DNA of 64,000 bases from Rhodococcus pseudokoreensis (GCF_017068395.1 NZ_CP070619.1:5828001-5892000); one strand, 5' to 3'; counted from the stretch's first letter, positions 49,698 through 58,042 are shown. Notes: generated by a model not told the origin, from the letters alone. Made by a program: numbers and translations.

Positions 49698-50984
49698 TCA
49701 GTGCCTGCCGGTGGTGTCGGCGCGGACGCCGGCCTCGAGGGCGATCGCGCCCGCCTCGCCCCGGGACGCGACACCGAGTTTCTTCAGCACGCCCGCGACG
49801 TGGAATTTGACCGTGCTCTCGCTGATGCCGAGGCTGTCGGCGATCGCCTTGTTCCTCTTACCCGTGGCCAGGTGACCCAGCACTTCGAGTTCGCGGGGGT
49901 TGAGGTCGCCCAGTTGCTGTTCGTCGGGTCGTGCCGCAGGGACGTCGAGGGGGATCGCGACCGCCACCCGGGACCCCCACCCGTCGACCGACTCGACGTC
50001 GATCCGGCCACCGAGCGTGTGCACCCGTCCGGACAGTTGCCGCACCAGCGCGTCGGTGTCGAGTGCGCCCTCGGCGTCGTCGCGGACTTCGACGAGGAGG
50101 TTGGAGCCGTCGCAGTCCCAGGCGATGCGGATGCGCTCCAGGGTGGACTGGGTCGCGAACGCCAGGACGGCGCTGCGCACGACGGCCCGCGCGGCGCTGG
50201 CCACCTCACCGGGTAGCGCGCGACCGTCCACCGGCGGATCGACGTAGTCGACGCGCACGGGCCGGTGCTGGAGCAGTGGTCGCAGTTCGCCCTGCAACCG
50301 GGCGAACGCCGTGGTGACAGCTTCCTCCGCGAGAATCCGGTCGGACTCGCCCGCGGACCGCAGGGTGATCAGCGCCGACGACGCCGTCTCGCTCGCCGTG
50401 ATCCGCGACCGCCGGTCGTCGAGGTCGTTGGACCGCAGGGTGGACAGGATGGATTCGAGCGTCGCGGCGTGCAGGTCCGTCAACTCCACGATGGTCCTGG
50501 CCCGCTCGCTCGACGCGGCCCGCGATTCCGCCAGGTACGCGGGGCTCGCCTGCGCGACCTGATGCCGGATCGACACGGCGACGACACCGAAGGCGCCCGC
50601 CACCAGCGGGACCTCCCGGATCTGCTGCCGTTGCTTCGGCAGAACGAGGAGGAGAGTGCCGGTCGCGTCGAGCAGTGCCCACACCTTCCGCTTCGAGCCG
50701 GCCACCACGGTCTGGTCGTCGAACGGCGTGCCTTCCGTCATCCGGGTGCGCAACGCGTCCAGTTCGGCGATGGTGACCCGCTCGACCACCGCGGGGTCGC
50801 CGCTGACCTTGCGAGGACGCCCCGTGCATTCCCGGGTGAAGATCACCAGCGCGGTGTGCGGCCAGATGTCGGCGAGGAATTTGGAGAAGCGGACGGCGAT
50901 GTCGGGCAGCGGACCGTCGATGACGTCCCGCATGGAACCGAGAACATCTGCCGGTGACACCGAAGTCGCGCTGGGAAGAACCAC
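49698..50984 (-). CDS. LuxR-type regulator fused to a sensor/histidine-kinase-like ATPase
   Basis: A 428-residue multidomain regulator. The first 150 residues resemble a GAF-type sensor. A helical segment ('ARTIVELTDLHAATLESILSTLRSNDLDDRRSRI') resembles a dimerisation/phosphoacceptor domain. A GHKL ATPase-like domain follows ('LLVEVRDDAEGAL...VHTLGGRIDVESVDGWGSRVAVAIPL'). The LuxR helix-turn-helix is at the C-terminus ('LNPRELEVLGHLATGKRNKAIADSLGISESTVKFHVAGVLKKLGV'). No receiver domain is present, so kinase-like sensing and DNA binding are joined in one chain. Target genes are unknown; the formaldehyde operon is convergent. Confidence 0.8.
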   Translation of the reverse strand: MVLPSATSVSPADVLGSMRDVIDGPLPDIAVRFSKFLADIWPHTALVIFTRECTGRPRKVSGDPAVVERVTIAELDALRTRMTEGTPFDDQTVVAGSKRKVWALLDATGTLLLVLPKQRQQIREVPLVAGAFGVVAVSIRHQVAQASPAYLAESRAASSERARTIVELTDLHAATLESILSTLRSNDLDDRRSRITASETASSALITLRSAGESDRILAEEAVTTAFARLQGELRPLLQHRPVRVDYVDPPVDGRALPGEVASAARAVVRSAVLAFATQSTLERIRIAWDCDGSNLLVEVRDDAEGALDTDALVRQLSGRVHTLGGRIDVESVDGWGSRVAVAIPLDVPAARPDEQQLGDLNPRELEVLGHLATGKRNKAIADSLGISESTVKFHVAGVLKKLGVASRGEAGAIALEAGVRADTTGRH

Positions 50985-51034
50985 GTGTCGAGCCTATCCG
51001 CGCAGGCGGCGATCACCGATCCTGGGCCGTCTGC

Positions 51035-51526
51035 TCATCGTGCCGATTCCGCCCGCGCGGCGTCGACGACTGTGGATCGGACGAGCCCCAGCGATTCCAG
51101 TGCCCGCGCCGCGGTGCCGTGCGTGATGGTGGCCACGGCCGCGACGATGTCGGCGCCGACGATCGGCCGGCGTTCCGATTTCGCGAGAGCCACCGCGTTG
51201 CGGAACGCGCCCTGAGCCGGTTCGGTCAGCCGCAGCGGACCGGTGCGGGGGCGGCTCAGCGCGCTGGTGGTGGCACCCACGTCGGTCATGCCTGCCGCCG
51301 TGAGGGCCTCGCCGTGCACGTGAATGATCGCCTCGCGCAGTGCGTCCCGGTTCGATCCGAGACGGTCGAACACCCGGGCCGTCGTTCCGTCCGGCAGTGC
51401 GAACGACGCGAGGAGCAGGTGCTCGAGACCGGGCTCGCGGTCGCCGAGCCGGTCGGCTTCGGCCTCCGTCTCGGAGAACAGTGCCTTCATCGTGCGCATG
51501 TCGCGCCAGGCCCGGGCGAATTTCAT
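51035..51526 (-). CDS. Clp N-terminal domain protein
   Basis: A 163-residue protein consisting mainly of a Clp N-terminal (Clp R) repeat pair: 'EAEADRLGDREPGLEHLLLASFALPDG' and 'AFRNAVALAKSERRPIVGADIVAAVATITHGTAARALESLGL'. It has no ATPase module, so it may act as an adaptor or substrate-binding module for Clp proteases. Its ATG (51526) overlaps the stop of the HTH gene, giving strict co-expression. The longer frame from 51775 is a shadow. Confidence 0.85.
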   Translation of the reverse strand: MKFARAWRDMRTMKALFSETEAEADRLGDREPGLEHLLLASFALPDGTTARVFDRLGSNRDALREAIIHVHGEALTAAGMTDVGATTSALSRPRTGPLRLTEPAQGAFRNAVALAKSERRPIVGADIVAAVATITHGTAARALESLGLVRSTVVDAARAESAR

Positions 51527-51744
51527 CGTGGTCCCCTCGTCTTCTTGTCGGCGGATCGCCCCGGGCCGAGGCGCTTGTGCGCCGCCTGACCCGAGACGCC
51601 GAGCGCCTGACCGATGTCCGCCCAGGTCCAGCCGGCGGACAGTGCGTCGGTGACGGCGTCGCGCTCGAGCTGATCGGCCTGCCGCCGCAGCGCGACGACG
51701 GCAGCGAACGCGGTGGCCGGGTTCGGATCGTCCCTCACAGCCAT
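51523..51744 (-). CDS. Small helix-turn-helix protein paired with the Clp-N protein
   Basis: A 73-residue protein from ATG 51744. The segment 'LERDAVTDALSAGWTWADIGQALGVSGQAAHKRLG' is a helix-turn-helix of the sigma-region-4-like type, with a basic tail. It is the first gene of a two-gene operon with the Clp-N protein. Two matching inverted repeats sit on its start region (51742-51785), so it is probably an autorepressor. Confidence 0.75.
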   Translation of the reverse strand: MAVRDDPNPATAFAAVVALRRQADQLERDAVTDALSAGWTWADIGQALGVSGQAAHKRLGPGRSADKKTRGPR

Positions 51745-51785
51745 CAACTTTAGTTGATGACAGGAACCGCGTCAACCTTTGTTGA
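51742..51785. promoter_or_regulatory. Two TCAAC-N4-GTTGA operators at the HTH/Clp-N promoter
   Basis: CATCAACT-N2-AGTTGATG (51742-51759, perfect 8-bp arms) covers the HTH start codon, and TCAAC-N4-GTTGA (51772-51785) lies 13 bases further upstream. Both share the TCAAC-N4-GTTGA core, 28 bases apart, close to three helical turns. They fit cooperative autorepression by the HTH protein. Confidence 0.6.
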
Positions 51786-52115
51786 TCGGTGGTCCGGCCC
51801 TACCCAAGTTTCCCTGCCGGCTGATTGTTCGACGCGTCGGCGTGTCTGAACCTGCGCAGTCCGGAACACGCGATCTGAGAGCCGCCTTCGGTTCATCCGC
51901 TCGCGGTATGAGGTGTACACTATCTATTTGTGCACAATTAATGTGCGCACGCTCAAAACCCCCGAGGGTATCGCCGTGCCTGGGCGCGTCCGCTTGATAC
52001 TCGGGGTGATCCGGACCCACTGCGGACGGCTTCAAAACTCGGGCGATCGCGCGGCTCACATCCGCTGAATAGGCCGCCAGGGAATAGTCTCCGACGACTG
52101 GAAAGTTGCTCTAGC
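51786..52115. promoter_or_regulatory. Intergenic region with three spaced GTG-N2-CAC-type palindromes
   Basis: No gene I can support lies here. GTGTACAC (51913-51920), TTGTGCACAA (51928-51937) and GTGCGCAC (51943-51950) are short perfect palindromes with centres 14-16 bases apart. They lie about 170-200 bases before the AraC start, in visibly more AT-rich DNA, and may form a regulator-binding array. Confidence 0.45.
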
Positions 52116-53000
52116 GTGTTCAAAATAGTAGACAACGAGCCTCGGCAGATAGGGGCCTTGGATCGCGCATTGGCCTCGCTGGACTGGCCCGTTCAGGCTG
52201 CACAGCGTGAGTCGCTGACGCCCGGTGAACGAGTCGCGTGGATGCACGACTCTGCGGGATTCTCTTACATATCTGCAGGAACTGCAGCACTCCAGGTTGG
52301 GCTGGAACGAACCGAGATTTCCACCGGTGACCTAGTCGTCTACCCCCGGGCGCACCGAGCTGAGATCCGCGCTACGGACGAGTCGAACATCATCAACGCG
52401 TGGTTTCTGCCGTCCGGCGGCTCAGCTCAGACTCTCGGTTCTTTCCCCAACACTCTGCTGGTGAGGGAGTTTTCTGTCCGCGAACCGAATATGGCGATGC
52501 TCATCGAGGGGATGCTCAGCGGACAAGCGAATGCTTCCGATTTCAGTCGCGCAGGCGATTCGGTGGTGTGCAGCCTCATCTCCACAACCATCGTCTCTGC
52601 CGCAATCCGGCTCTGGGTGGAGCTTGGCTGCGCTCCCGAGCGCTGGCTGCACCAAGTGTCGGACCCGTTCATTGCTCGCGCACTCGATGCGATGCATGCA
52701 AGCCCTGGGGATGCCTGGACCGTCAAACGCCTGGCTCAGGTAGCGACCATGTCTCGATCAGCCTTCGCGGAGCGCTTCACCGCTCTGGTAGGTCAAACTC
52801 CAGCATCGTATTTGACCGAAGTTCGAATCGAGACCAGCAAAATGCTTCTGATCCGTGACGGGCTCAGCATCGCAGAAACAGCGCATCGCCTCGGGTACGA
52901 ATCTGAGGCAGGTTTCAGGCGCGCCTTTCGCCGGCAGACCGGGTCCGCGCCCGCTCTCTGGCGCGGACAACAACGGTCCCTCGTAATTCCTGCCGTGTAG
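52116..53000 (+). CDS. AraC family transcriptional regulator
   Basis: A 294-residue regulator. An N-terminal cupin-like domain ('GFSYISAGTAALQVGLERTEISTGDLVVYPRAHRAEIRA') is followed by two AraC helix-turn-helices ('WTVKRLAQVATMSRSAFAERFTALVGQTPASYLTEVRIETSKMLLIRDGLSIAETAHRLGYESEAGFRRAFRRQTGSAPALWR'). Lower GC and different codon choice from the flanks suggest acquisition by transfer. It converges on an MFS exporter that it may control. GTG start at 52116. Confidence 0.88.
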   Translation: MFKIVDNEPRQIGALDRALASLDWPVQAAQRESLTPGERVAWMHDSAGFSYISAGTAALQVGLERTEISTGDLVVYPRAHRAEIRATDESNIINAWFLPSGGSAQTLGSFPNTLLVREFSVREPNMAMLIEGMLSGQANASDFSRAGDSVVCSLISTTIVSAAIRLWVELGCAPERWLHQVSDPFIARALDAMHASPGDAWTVKRLAQVATMSRSAFAERFTALVGQTPASYLTEVRIETSKMLLIRDGLSIAETAHRLGYESEAGFRRAFRRQTGSAPALWRGQQRSLVIPAV

Positions 53001-53011
53001 CGATTGCGCCT

Positions 53012-54211
53012 TCAGACTGCTACAGCAACCGTCCTGGCCATTCGGAAAATGCTTCCACCCACGAGAGCGGCAATTGCAGCGGCAATCAACGTCACCTGGA
53101 CTCCGGCATTGTCGGCAATCACGCCACCAAGTCCAGCGCCTAGCGTGATCGCAATCTGGAATCCGGTCACGATCAGCCCGCCTACCGACTCCATCCGATC
53201 GTGGGCGAGCCGCCCGATCCATGTACTGACCACCAGCAACCAAGCTCCAAATCCAATGCCCCACGCTGTCGAGCCCACCGTTACTGCCCAGAAATGTCCG
53301 GGGAAGAGCGCGACCGTAGCGATTCCAAAGCCGATAAAGGCAGGTACAACCACTCGCATCAGGTTGAGATGTTTATCTACGAGCAGCCCGACGACGACGT
53401 TTCCGGCAAGGCCTCCGATACCGAATGCCGCCAACAACCCAGCGATTCCGCCCGCGCCGATGCCGGGCACTTGCTCGAACGCCAACCGAATGTAGGTGAA
53501 CGCGGCGAAGTGGCCGAGGACGGTGAGTACATGACCTACCAGACCCAAGGACAGGCCGGGCACTTTGAGGGTGTCCGCCAGCTCACGGAATCCCGTGGTG
53601 GTGGCAGGGGGGATTGCAGGCAACACGGCCCGCAACAGCACAGCGACCAGCACCGACACTGCGGCAACACCGACGAACACCACGCGCCAGTCAAACACGG
53701 AGCCAAGATAGACACCTAGAGGCACTCCGGCCACTGTGGCCACGGTGGTGCCGCCGTTCACGAGCATAAGACCTCGGCCCAGCCGTTCCGGTGCCACGAG
53801 CCGGGAAACCATCGCGAGCGACATAGCCCAAAATCCGCTGATTGCGGCCCCAAGGATCAAGCGAGCAATGAGCAATAACACGAGGTTGGGGGAGATGGCT
53901 ACCATTATGTTGGACACTGCGGCGATAAGGGCAACCCAAGTTAAAAGCGCTCGACGGTCCAGCCGGGGAAACATCATGCCGACAACGGGGGCGACCAAAA
54001 AGCCCATAAACGCAGTCGCGGTGACCGTTTGTCCCGCTTGACCCTCAGTGAGGTTAAGTGATGCCGCTATCTGTGTCAGCAGACTTGGCGGGAGAAATTC
54101 GGCGACCACCAGCGTAAAGCTGGTGGCCATGAGGATGAGTACCCCCGCCCACCCAGTGCGATCGGAGCGTCGTCGGGGCAGCGTTTCAGGCGCGATATTT
54201 GTAGATGTCAT
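53012..54211 (-). CDS. MFS transporter, sugar/drug efflux type
   Basis: A 399-residue carrier with about twelve membrane segments. 'ATAFMGFLVAPVVGMMFPRLDRRALLTW' and 'RLILGAAISGFWAMSLAMVSRLV' recall the AraJ/YdhP-like efflux branch of the major facilitator superfamily. ATG 54211 has AAAGG directly before it, a poor spacing, so the start is uncertain. Like the AraC gene it is in lower-GC DNA. The two genes end only 11 bases apart and probably moved together. Confidence 0.85.
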   Translation of the reverse strand: MTSTNIAPETLPRRRSDRTGWAGVLILMATSFTLVVAEFLPPSLLTQIAASLNLTEGQAGQTVTATAFMGFLVAPVVGMMFPRLDRRALLTWVALIAAVSNIMVAISPNLVLLLIARLILGAAISGFWAMSLAMVSRLVAPERLGRGLMLVNGGTTVATVAGVPLGVYLGSVFDWRVVFVGVAAVSVLVAVLLRAVLPAIPPATTTGFRELADTLKVPGLSLGLVGHVLTVLGHFAAFTYIRLAFEQVPGIGAGGIAGLLAAFGIGGLAGNVVVGLLVDKHLNLMRVVVPAFIGFGIATVALFPGHFWAVTVGSTAWGIGFGAWLLVVSTWIGRLAHDRMESVGGLIVTGFQIAITLGAGLGGVIADNAGVQVTLIAAAIAALVGGSIFRMARTVAVAV

Positions 54212-54423
54212 CCTTTGATAGTTCCGAAAATGCGTTATCGATACAGGACCGATCGTCCACACCACAAAGCCAAACGTCCACAAAGTGTGGGGCCGAGACA
54301 ACAGTGAGCAATTACTGCAAACTGCCCTCGTTCATCAATTGTTCGATTTAATGCAGCGAAGTATATTTTCTGGCCCTCGCCTGTCCGGCCCGACCACTGC
54401 GCCCCACCACGGCGAAACCCCGC

Positions 54424-55194
54424 CTAGAGCGCCGCGTTCTTGTCGAACTCGGTGCCGAGTTCCTTCGCGACGCGTTTGAGCAGCGGCACGATGTGGTCGG
54501 CCGACTCGAGGGTGACGCGGGCGGCGGGCCCGGAGACGGAGATGGCGGTGGGTGTCGGAGCGTTCGGCACCGGCACCGAGAAGCAGCGGACGCCGATCTC
54601 CTGCTCACCCTCGTCGATGGCGAATCCGCGGTTTCGGCTCAGTTCGAGGTCGGCGATCAGCAGGTCGGGGTCCGTCAGTGAGTTCTCGGTGTACGTCGTC
54701 ATGCCGGTCCGGCCGACCAGTGAGCGCACGGCGTCGTTCGACAGTTGCATGAGGATGGCCTTGCCGACGCCGGTGCAGTGCGGGTAGACGCGGCGGCCGA
54801 CCTCGGTGAACATGCGCATCGAGTGTTCGGACGGCACCTGCGCGACGTAGACGGCCATGGTGCCGTCGAGGACGGCCATGTTCGCGGTCTCGCCGGTGCC
54901 TCGCACCAGTTCGGACAGGTGCGGTCGTGACCATGCGCCGATCAGTTGGGTGGCGCTCTCGCCGAGCCGAATGAGCTTGGGGCCGAGCGCGTACCGGCGG
55001 GTGGGCAGCTGCCGGACGTACCCGCGGTTCATCAGTGTGCGGATCAGCCGGTGGATCGTCGGGAGGGGGAGTCCGGCCAGTTCGGCGAGTTCGCTGACGC
55101 CGATGGATCCACCGGCGCTCGCCATGATCTCGAGTATGTCGAATGCACGCTCGACCGACTGCACGCCGCCGGCCGCGTTCTGACCGTTCGTCAT
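54424..55194 (-). CDS. IclR family regulator of the glyoxylate/allantoin operon
   Basis: A 256-residue IclR protein. The winged helix is at about residues 12-75 ('SVERAFDILEIMASAGGSIGVSELAELAGLPLPTIHRLIRTLMNRGYV'), followed by the effector domain ('YPHCTGVGKAILMQLS', 'GFAIDEGEQEIGVRCFSVPVP'). GGAG six bases before ATG 55194 sets the start. It is divergent from the purine/glyoxylate operon and resembles AllR/GclR-type repressors that respond to allantoin or glyoxylate. Two TTCC-N7-GGAA inverted repeats in the divergent region are likely binding sites. Confidence 0.88.
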   Translation of the reverse strand: MTNGQNAAGGVQSVERAFDILEIMASAGGSIGVSELAELAGLPLPTIHRLIRTLMNRGYVRQLPTRRYALGPKLIRLGESATQLIGAWSRPHLSELVRGTGETANMAVLDGTMAVYVAQVPSEHSMRMFTEVGRRVYPHCTGVGKAILMQLSNDAVRSLVGRTGMTTYTENSLTDPDLLIADLELSRNRGFAIDEGEQEIGVRCFSVPVPNAPTPTAISVSGPAARVTLESADHIVPLLKRVAKELGTEFDKNAAL

Positions 55195-55248
55195 GTCTGG
55201 CTCCATCCTCTGACTGCCTCGGGGTGCCTCCCCCGGGAGCCCCCCATT

Positions 55249-55267
55249 CTTTCCGTCAGGCGGAAAG
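55249..55267. promoter_or_regulatory. Candidate IclR operator CTTTCCG-N5-CGGAAAG
   Basis: A perfect 7-bp inverted repeat 55 bases upstream of the IclR gene start. It shares the core TTCC-N7-GGAA with the site at 55381 and suits autoregulation. Confidence 0.55.
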
Positions 55268-55380
55268 GGCGCTCCGTATGACGATAGCGCGGTTGCGGCG
55301 GATCGCGCCGATTCCTTCGCTACATCGGTTGACAAAACACGGTGTGACGGCGTTCACTATATCGAGATACGAAATACAAC

Positions 55381-55395
55381 TTCCATAATATGGAA
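55381..55395. promoter_or_regulatory. Candidate IclR operator TTCCATA-N-TATGGAA
   Basis: A 15-bp inverted repeat 26 bases before the GTG start of the dicarboxylate symporter. It has the same TTCC-N7-GGAA core as 55249-55267. A TTGACA hexamer lies upstream at 55329-55334, although no well-spaced -10 was seen. Binding here would block the operon promoter. Confidence 0.6.
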
Positions 55396-55421
55396 AACAC
55401 CAAGCCCCGAGGGAGGGCCCC

Positions 55422-56855
55422 GTGTCTGAAGTCGAAATCGCTGCAAAACCCAAGAAGCAGCGTTGGTACAGATCGCTGTTCGTCCAGGTCCTGATCGGAA
55501 TTGCCCTGGGCATCGCCACCGGCATCCTGTTCCCCGAGTTTTCGCATCACCTGGCCCCACTGGGCGAGGGCTTCATCAAGCTCATCAAAATGGTGGTCGC
55601 CCCACTGATCTTCCTGGTGATCGTCACCGGCATCGCGAAGGTCGGCAGCATGAAGGCGCTCGGCCAGATCGGCGCCAAAGCGCTGCTCTGGTTCATGGGC
55701 GCGACGATCTGCGCGCTGGGGCTCGGCCTGCTGGTCGGCAACCTCGTGCAGCCGGGCAGTGGCCTCAATATCGACCCGGCCACGCTGGACACCTCCGCGC
55801 TGGACGAGAAGACGCAGGGCGGTCACATGCCCGGCGGCGTCGAGTTCGTCATGCACATCATTCCGACCAGCGTGTTCGACGCGTTCGCCACGAACAGCCT
55901 GCTCCAGGTGCTGCTGTTCTCGATCCTCTTCGGCGTCGCCCTCGCGTCCTTCAGTGAGTCCGCCCCGCCGGTCCTGATGGACGTGATCGACCAGTCGCTG
56001 CACGTCATCTTCCGCATCGTCGGCTACATCATGTATCTGGCGCCGCTCGGCGCCTTCGGTGCGATGGCCTACACGGTCGGCAACTACGGTGCCGGTTCGC
56101 TCAAGTCCTTCGGGATCCTGGTGCTCTCGGCGTACGGCGCGGCCCTGTTCTTCATCATCGTTCTCGCCACCGTGGTCAGGCTCCTGACCGGCGTCAATCC
56201 CTGGAAGTTCGTCAAGTACTGCCGGGAAGAGTTCATGCTCGCGCTGGGCACGGGGTCGTCCGAGGCCGTCATGCCGCGCATCATCAAGAAGCTCGACAAC
56301 GCCGGCTGCGACCGCGCCGTCGTCGGACTGGTGATTCCCACCGGGTACTCGTTCAACCTCGACGGTGCCGCCATCTACCTGTCGCTCGCGATGATGTTCC
56401 TCGCGCAGGCTGTGGGCGTCGACCTCGGATTCGGGGAGCAGCTCGCCATCATGGGCATCCTCATCCTCAGCTCGAAGGGCATGGCAGGCGTGCCGGGCTC
56501 CGCGTTCGTCGCACTCTCGGCCACCGCCGCCGCGATCGGCGCTTTCCCCGTGGCCGCCGTCGCGCTGCTCCTCGGTGCCGACCGGTTGATGGACTCCATG
56601 CGGGTCTTCACCAACCTGTTCGGCAATTGCATGGCCACGTTCGTCGTCGCGAACTGGGAGGGCCTGCTCGACAAGGACAAGATGCGGGCGGTTCTCGACG
56701 GGACGATCACGCCCGACGACCCGGACGACGTCGTCGCCCACCCGCACCCCGGGCAGGAACACCTCGCCACCACCCCGGCCCAGCCGGCGATCGAGAAGCC
56801 CGAAGCGCTGACCGTCAGCAGGACCCCGGAAGGAACGGTGAACCACCATGCCTGA
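55422..56855 (+). CDS. Dicarboxylate/amino acid:cation symporter (DctA/GltP family)
   Basis: A 477-residue symporter with eight to ten hydrophobic segments. 'FIKLIKMVVAPLIFLVIVTGIAKV', 'ALGTGSSEAVMPRIIKKL', 'VGLVIPTGYSFNLDGAAIYLSLAMMFLAQA' and 'LILSSKGMAGVPGSAFVALSATAA' are the substrate- and sodium-binding motifs of this family. The GTG start follows GAGGGAGG. It heads the glyoxylate operon and may take up a C4-dicarboxylate or a purine breakdown acid. Its stop overlaps the next gene by 8 bases. Confidence 0.9.
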   Translation: MSEVEIAAKPKKQRWYRSLFVQVLIGIALGIATGILFPEFSHHLAPLGEGFIKLIKMVVAPLIFLVIVTGIAKVGSMKALGQIGAKALLWFMGATICALGLGLLVGNLVQPGSGLNIDPATLDTSALDEKTQGGHMPGGVEFVMHIIPTSVFDAFATNSLLQVLLFSILFGVALASFSESAPPVLMDVIDQSLHVIFRIVGYIMYLAPLGAFGAMAYTVGNYGAGSLKSFGILVLSAYGAALFFIIVLATVVRLLTGVNPWKFVKYCREEFMLALGTGSSEAVMPRIIKKLDNAGCDRAVVGLVIPTGYSFNLDGAAIYLSLAMMFLAQAVGVDLGFGEQLAIMGILILSSKGMAGVPGSAFVALSATAAAIGAFPVAAVALLLGADRLMDSMRVFTNLFGNCMATFVVANWEGLLDKDKMRAVLDGTITPDDPDDVVAHPHPGQEHLATTPAQPAIEKPEALTVSRTPEGTVNHHA

Positions 56856-57630
56856 CACCCAGCCCACCGTCGGGCTCCTCGGTACCTGGGGATATCACGG
56901 TCTGCTCGACGACGCCGAGCAGGTCTCGGTCGACACCCCGTACGGTCCCACCTCCGACAACATCGTCCTGGGATCCTCCGGGGGCCGCCGGCTCGCCTAC
57001 CTGACCCGCACCGGGCGGCACCGCAACATCCCGCCCCACCGCATCAACGCCCGCGCGAACATCTGGGCACTGCACAGCCTGGGAGTCCGGACGATCCTCG
57101 CTCCCACCCCGTCCGGCTCGCTGCGACCGGCGATCGGTGTCGGATCGGTCGTCGTCCCCGACCAGTTGGTCGACCGCACCGGCCGCACCGACGACACGTT
57201 CCACGACGACGACGTCCACATCTCCTTCGCGGACCCGTTCTGCGTCCGCGGACGGCAGGCGGTGGTCTCGACGCTCCGCAGGAGCGGCTGGGTGGTCAAC
57301 GACGGCGGCGTGATGGTCGCGATCCGCGGCCCCCGGTTCTCGACCCGCGCCGAATCCCGCTGGTACGCCGCCCAGGGCTGGGACCTGATCAGCATGACCC
57401 CGTATCCCGAAGCTGCGCTGGCCCGGGAACTCGGCATGTCCTACACCTGCATCGCCCTGGTCACCGATCACGACGTCATCAGCGACACCCCGTGGCCGGT
57501 CACCCAGGACCTGGTGCGTGAAGGACTCGACGCCAACACCAAGCGACTCCGCGAAGCGCTGCTTCAGGTCGCGATCGAACTGGCAGACACGCCTGTAACG
57601 ACGGCAACTGCCCATGGAAGAAGGAGCTGA
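56848..57630 (+). CDS. Purine nucleoside/MTA phosphorylase family protein
   Basis: A 260-residue protein of the PNP/MTAP family. 'GLLGTWGYHGLLDD', 'RHRNIPPHRINARANIWALHSLGV', 'AIRGPRFSTRAESRWYAAQGWDLISMTPYPEAALARELGMSYTCIALVTDHD' are the phosphate-, purine- and ribose-binding segments. It would split a purine nucleoside with phosphate and so feed purine degradation, which fits the allantoicase at the end of the operon. Its ATG overlaps the symporter stop, showing coupling. Substrate preference (methylthioadenosine or other nucleosides) is not decided. Confidence 0.85.
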   Translation: MPDTQPTVGLLGTWGYHGLLDDAEQVSVDTPYGPTSDNIVLGSSGGRRLAYLTRTGRHRNIPPHRINARANIWALHSLGVRTILAPTPSGSLRPAIGVGSVVVPDQLVDRTGRTDDTFHDDDVHISFADPFCVRGRQAVVSTLRRSGWVVNDGGVMVAIRGPRFSTRAESRWYAAQGWDLISMTPYPEAALARELGMSYTCIALVTDHDVISDTPWPVTQDLVREGLDANTKRLREALLQVAIELADTPVTTATAHGRRS

Positions 57631-57634
57631 CAAG

Positions 57635-58042
57635 ATGGCCGAATTGTTCTGCAACGGTGGAGCGATGCGTGGCGGAAACCTGCATCACAACGTGTCTGCG
57701 CACACGTTCCTCGGCACGGTACGGACCGCGCCGAACTACCGATTCTTCTCCGTACGCGACGAATTCCCGGCCCTCCTGCTGACGGAGACCGGCGGCGCCT
57801 CGATCGAGGGCGAACTCTACGACGTGCCGATCGGCGACATCCGCACCGACTTCCTCCCCGAGGAGCCCGAGGAACTCGAGCTCACCGTGATCGAATTGTC
57901 CGACGGCCGTTCGGTTCTCGCGGTGGGGCTGCGACCGGGTCTGCTCGAGAGCAAGGCCGGTGAGCTCACCGAGATCACCGATCACGGCGGCTGGCGACGC
58001 TACCGCGGCCTGCCCGAGCCCGACAACACCACCGTCTCCTGA
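57635..58042 (+). CDS. Allophanate hydrolase C-terminal-domain-like protein
   Basis: A 135-residue protein matching the stand-alone form of the allophanate hydrolase C-terminal domain, a gamma-glutamylcyclotransferase-like fold: 'ELFCNGGAMRGGNLHHNV', 'FLGTVRTAPNYRFFSVRDEFPALL', 'SIEGELYDVPI', 'LGLRP'-like 'VGLRPGLLESKAGELTEI'. AAGGAG before ATG 57635 sets the start. In purine and urea metabolism this domain handles N-carboxyurea-type intermediates. Its presence between a nucleoside phosphorylase and glyoxylate genes points to ureide breakdown. Confidence 0.82.
   Translation: MAELFCNGGAMRGGNLHHNVSAHTFLGTVRTAPNYRFFSVRDEFPALLLTETGGASIEGELYDVPIGDIRTDFLPEEPEELELTVIELSDGRSVLAVGLRPGLLESKAGELTEITDHGGWRRYRGLPEPDNTTVS

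Noticed and set aside
51772..52059. 95-codon reverse-strand frame in the gap before AraC
   Set aside because: No ribosome site, no recognisable family, and it overlaps the duplicated operator and palindromes; treated as intergenic.
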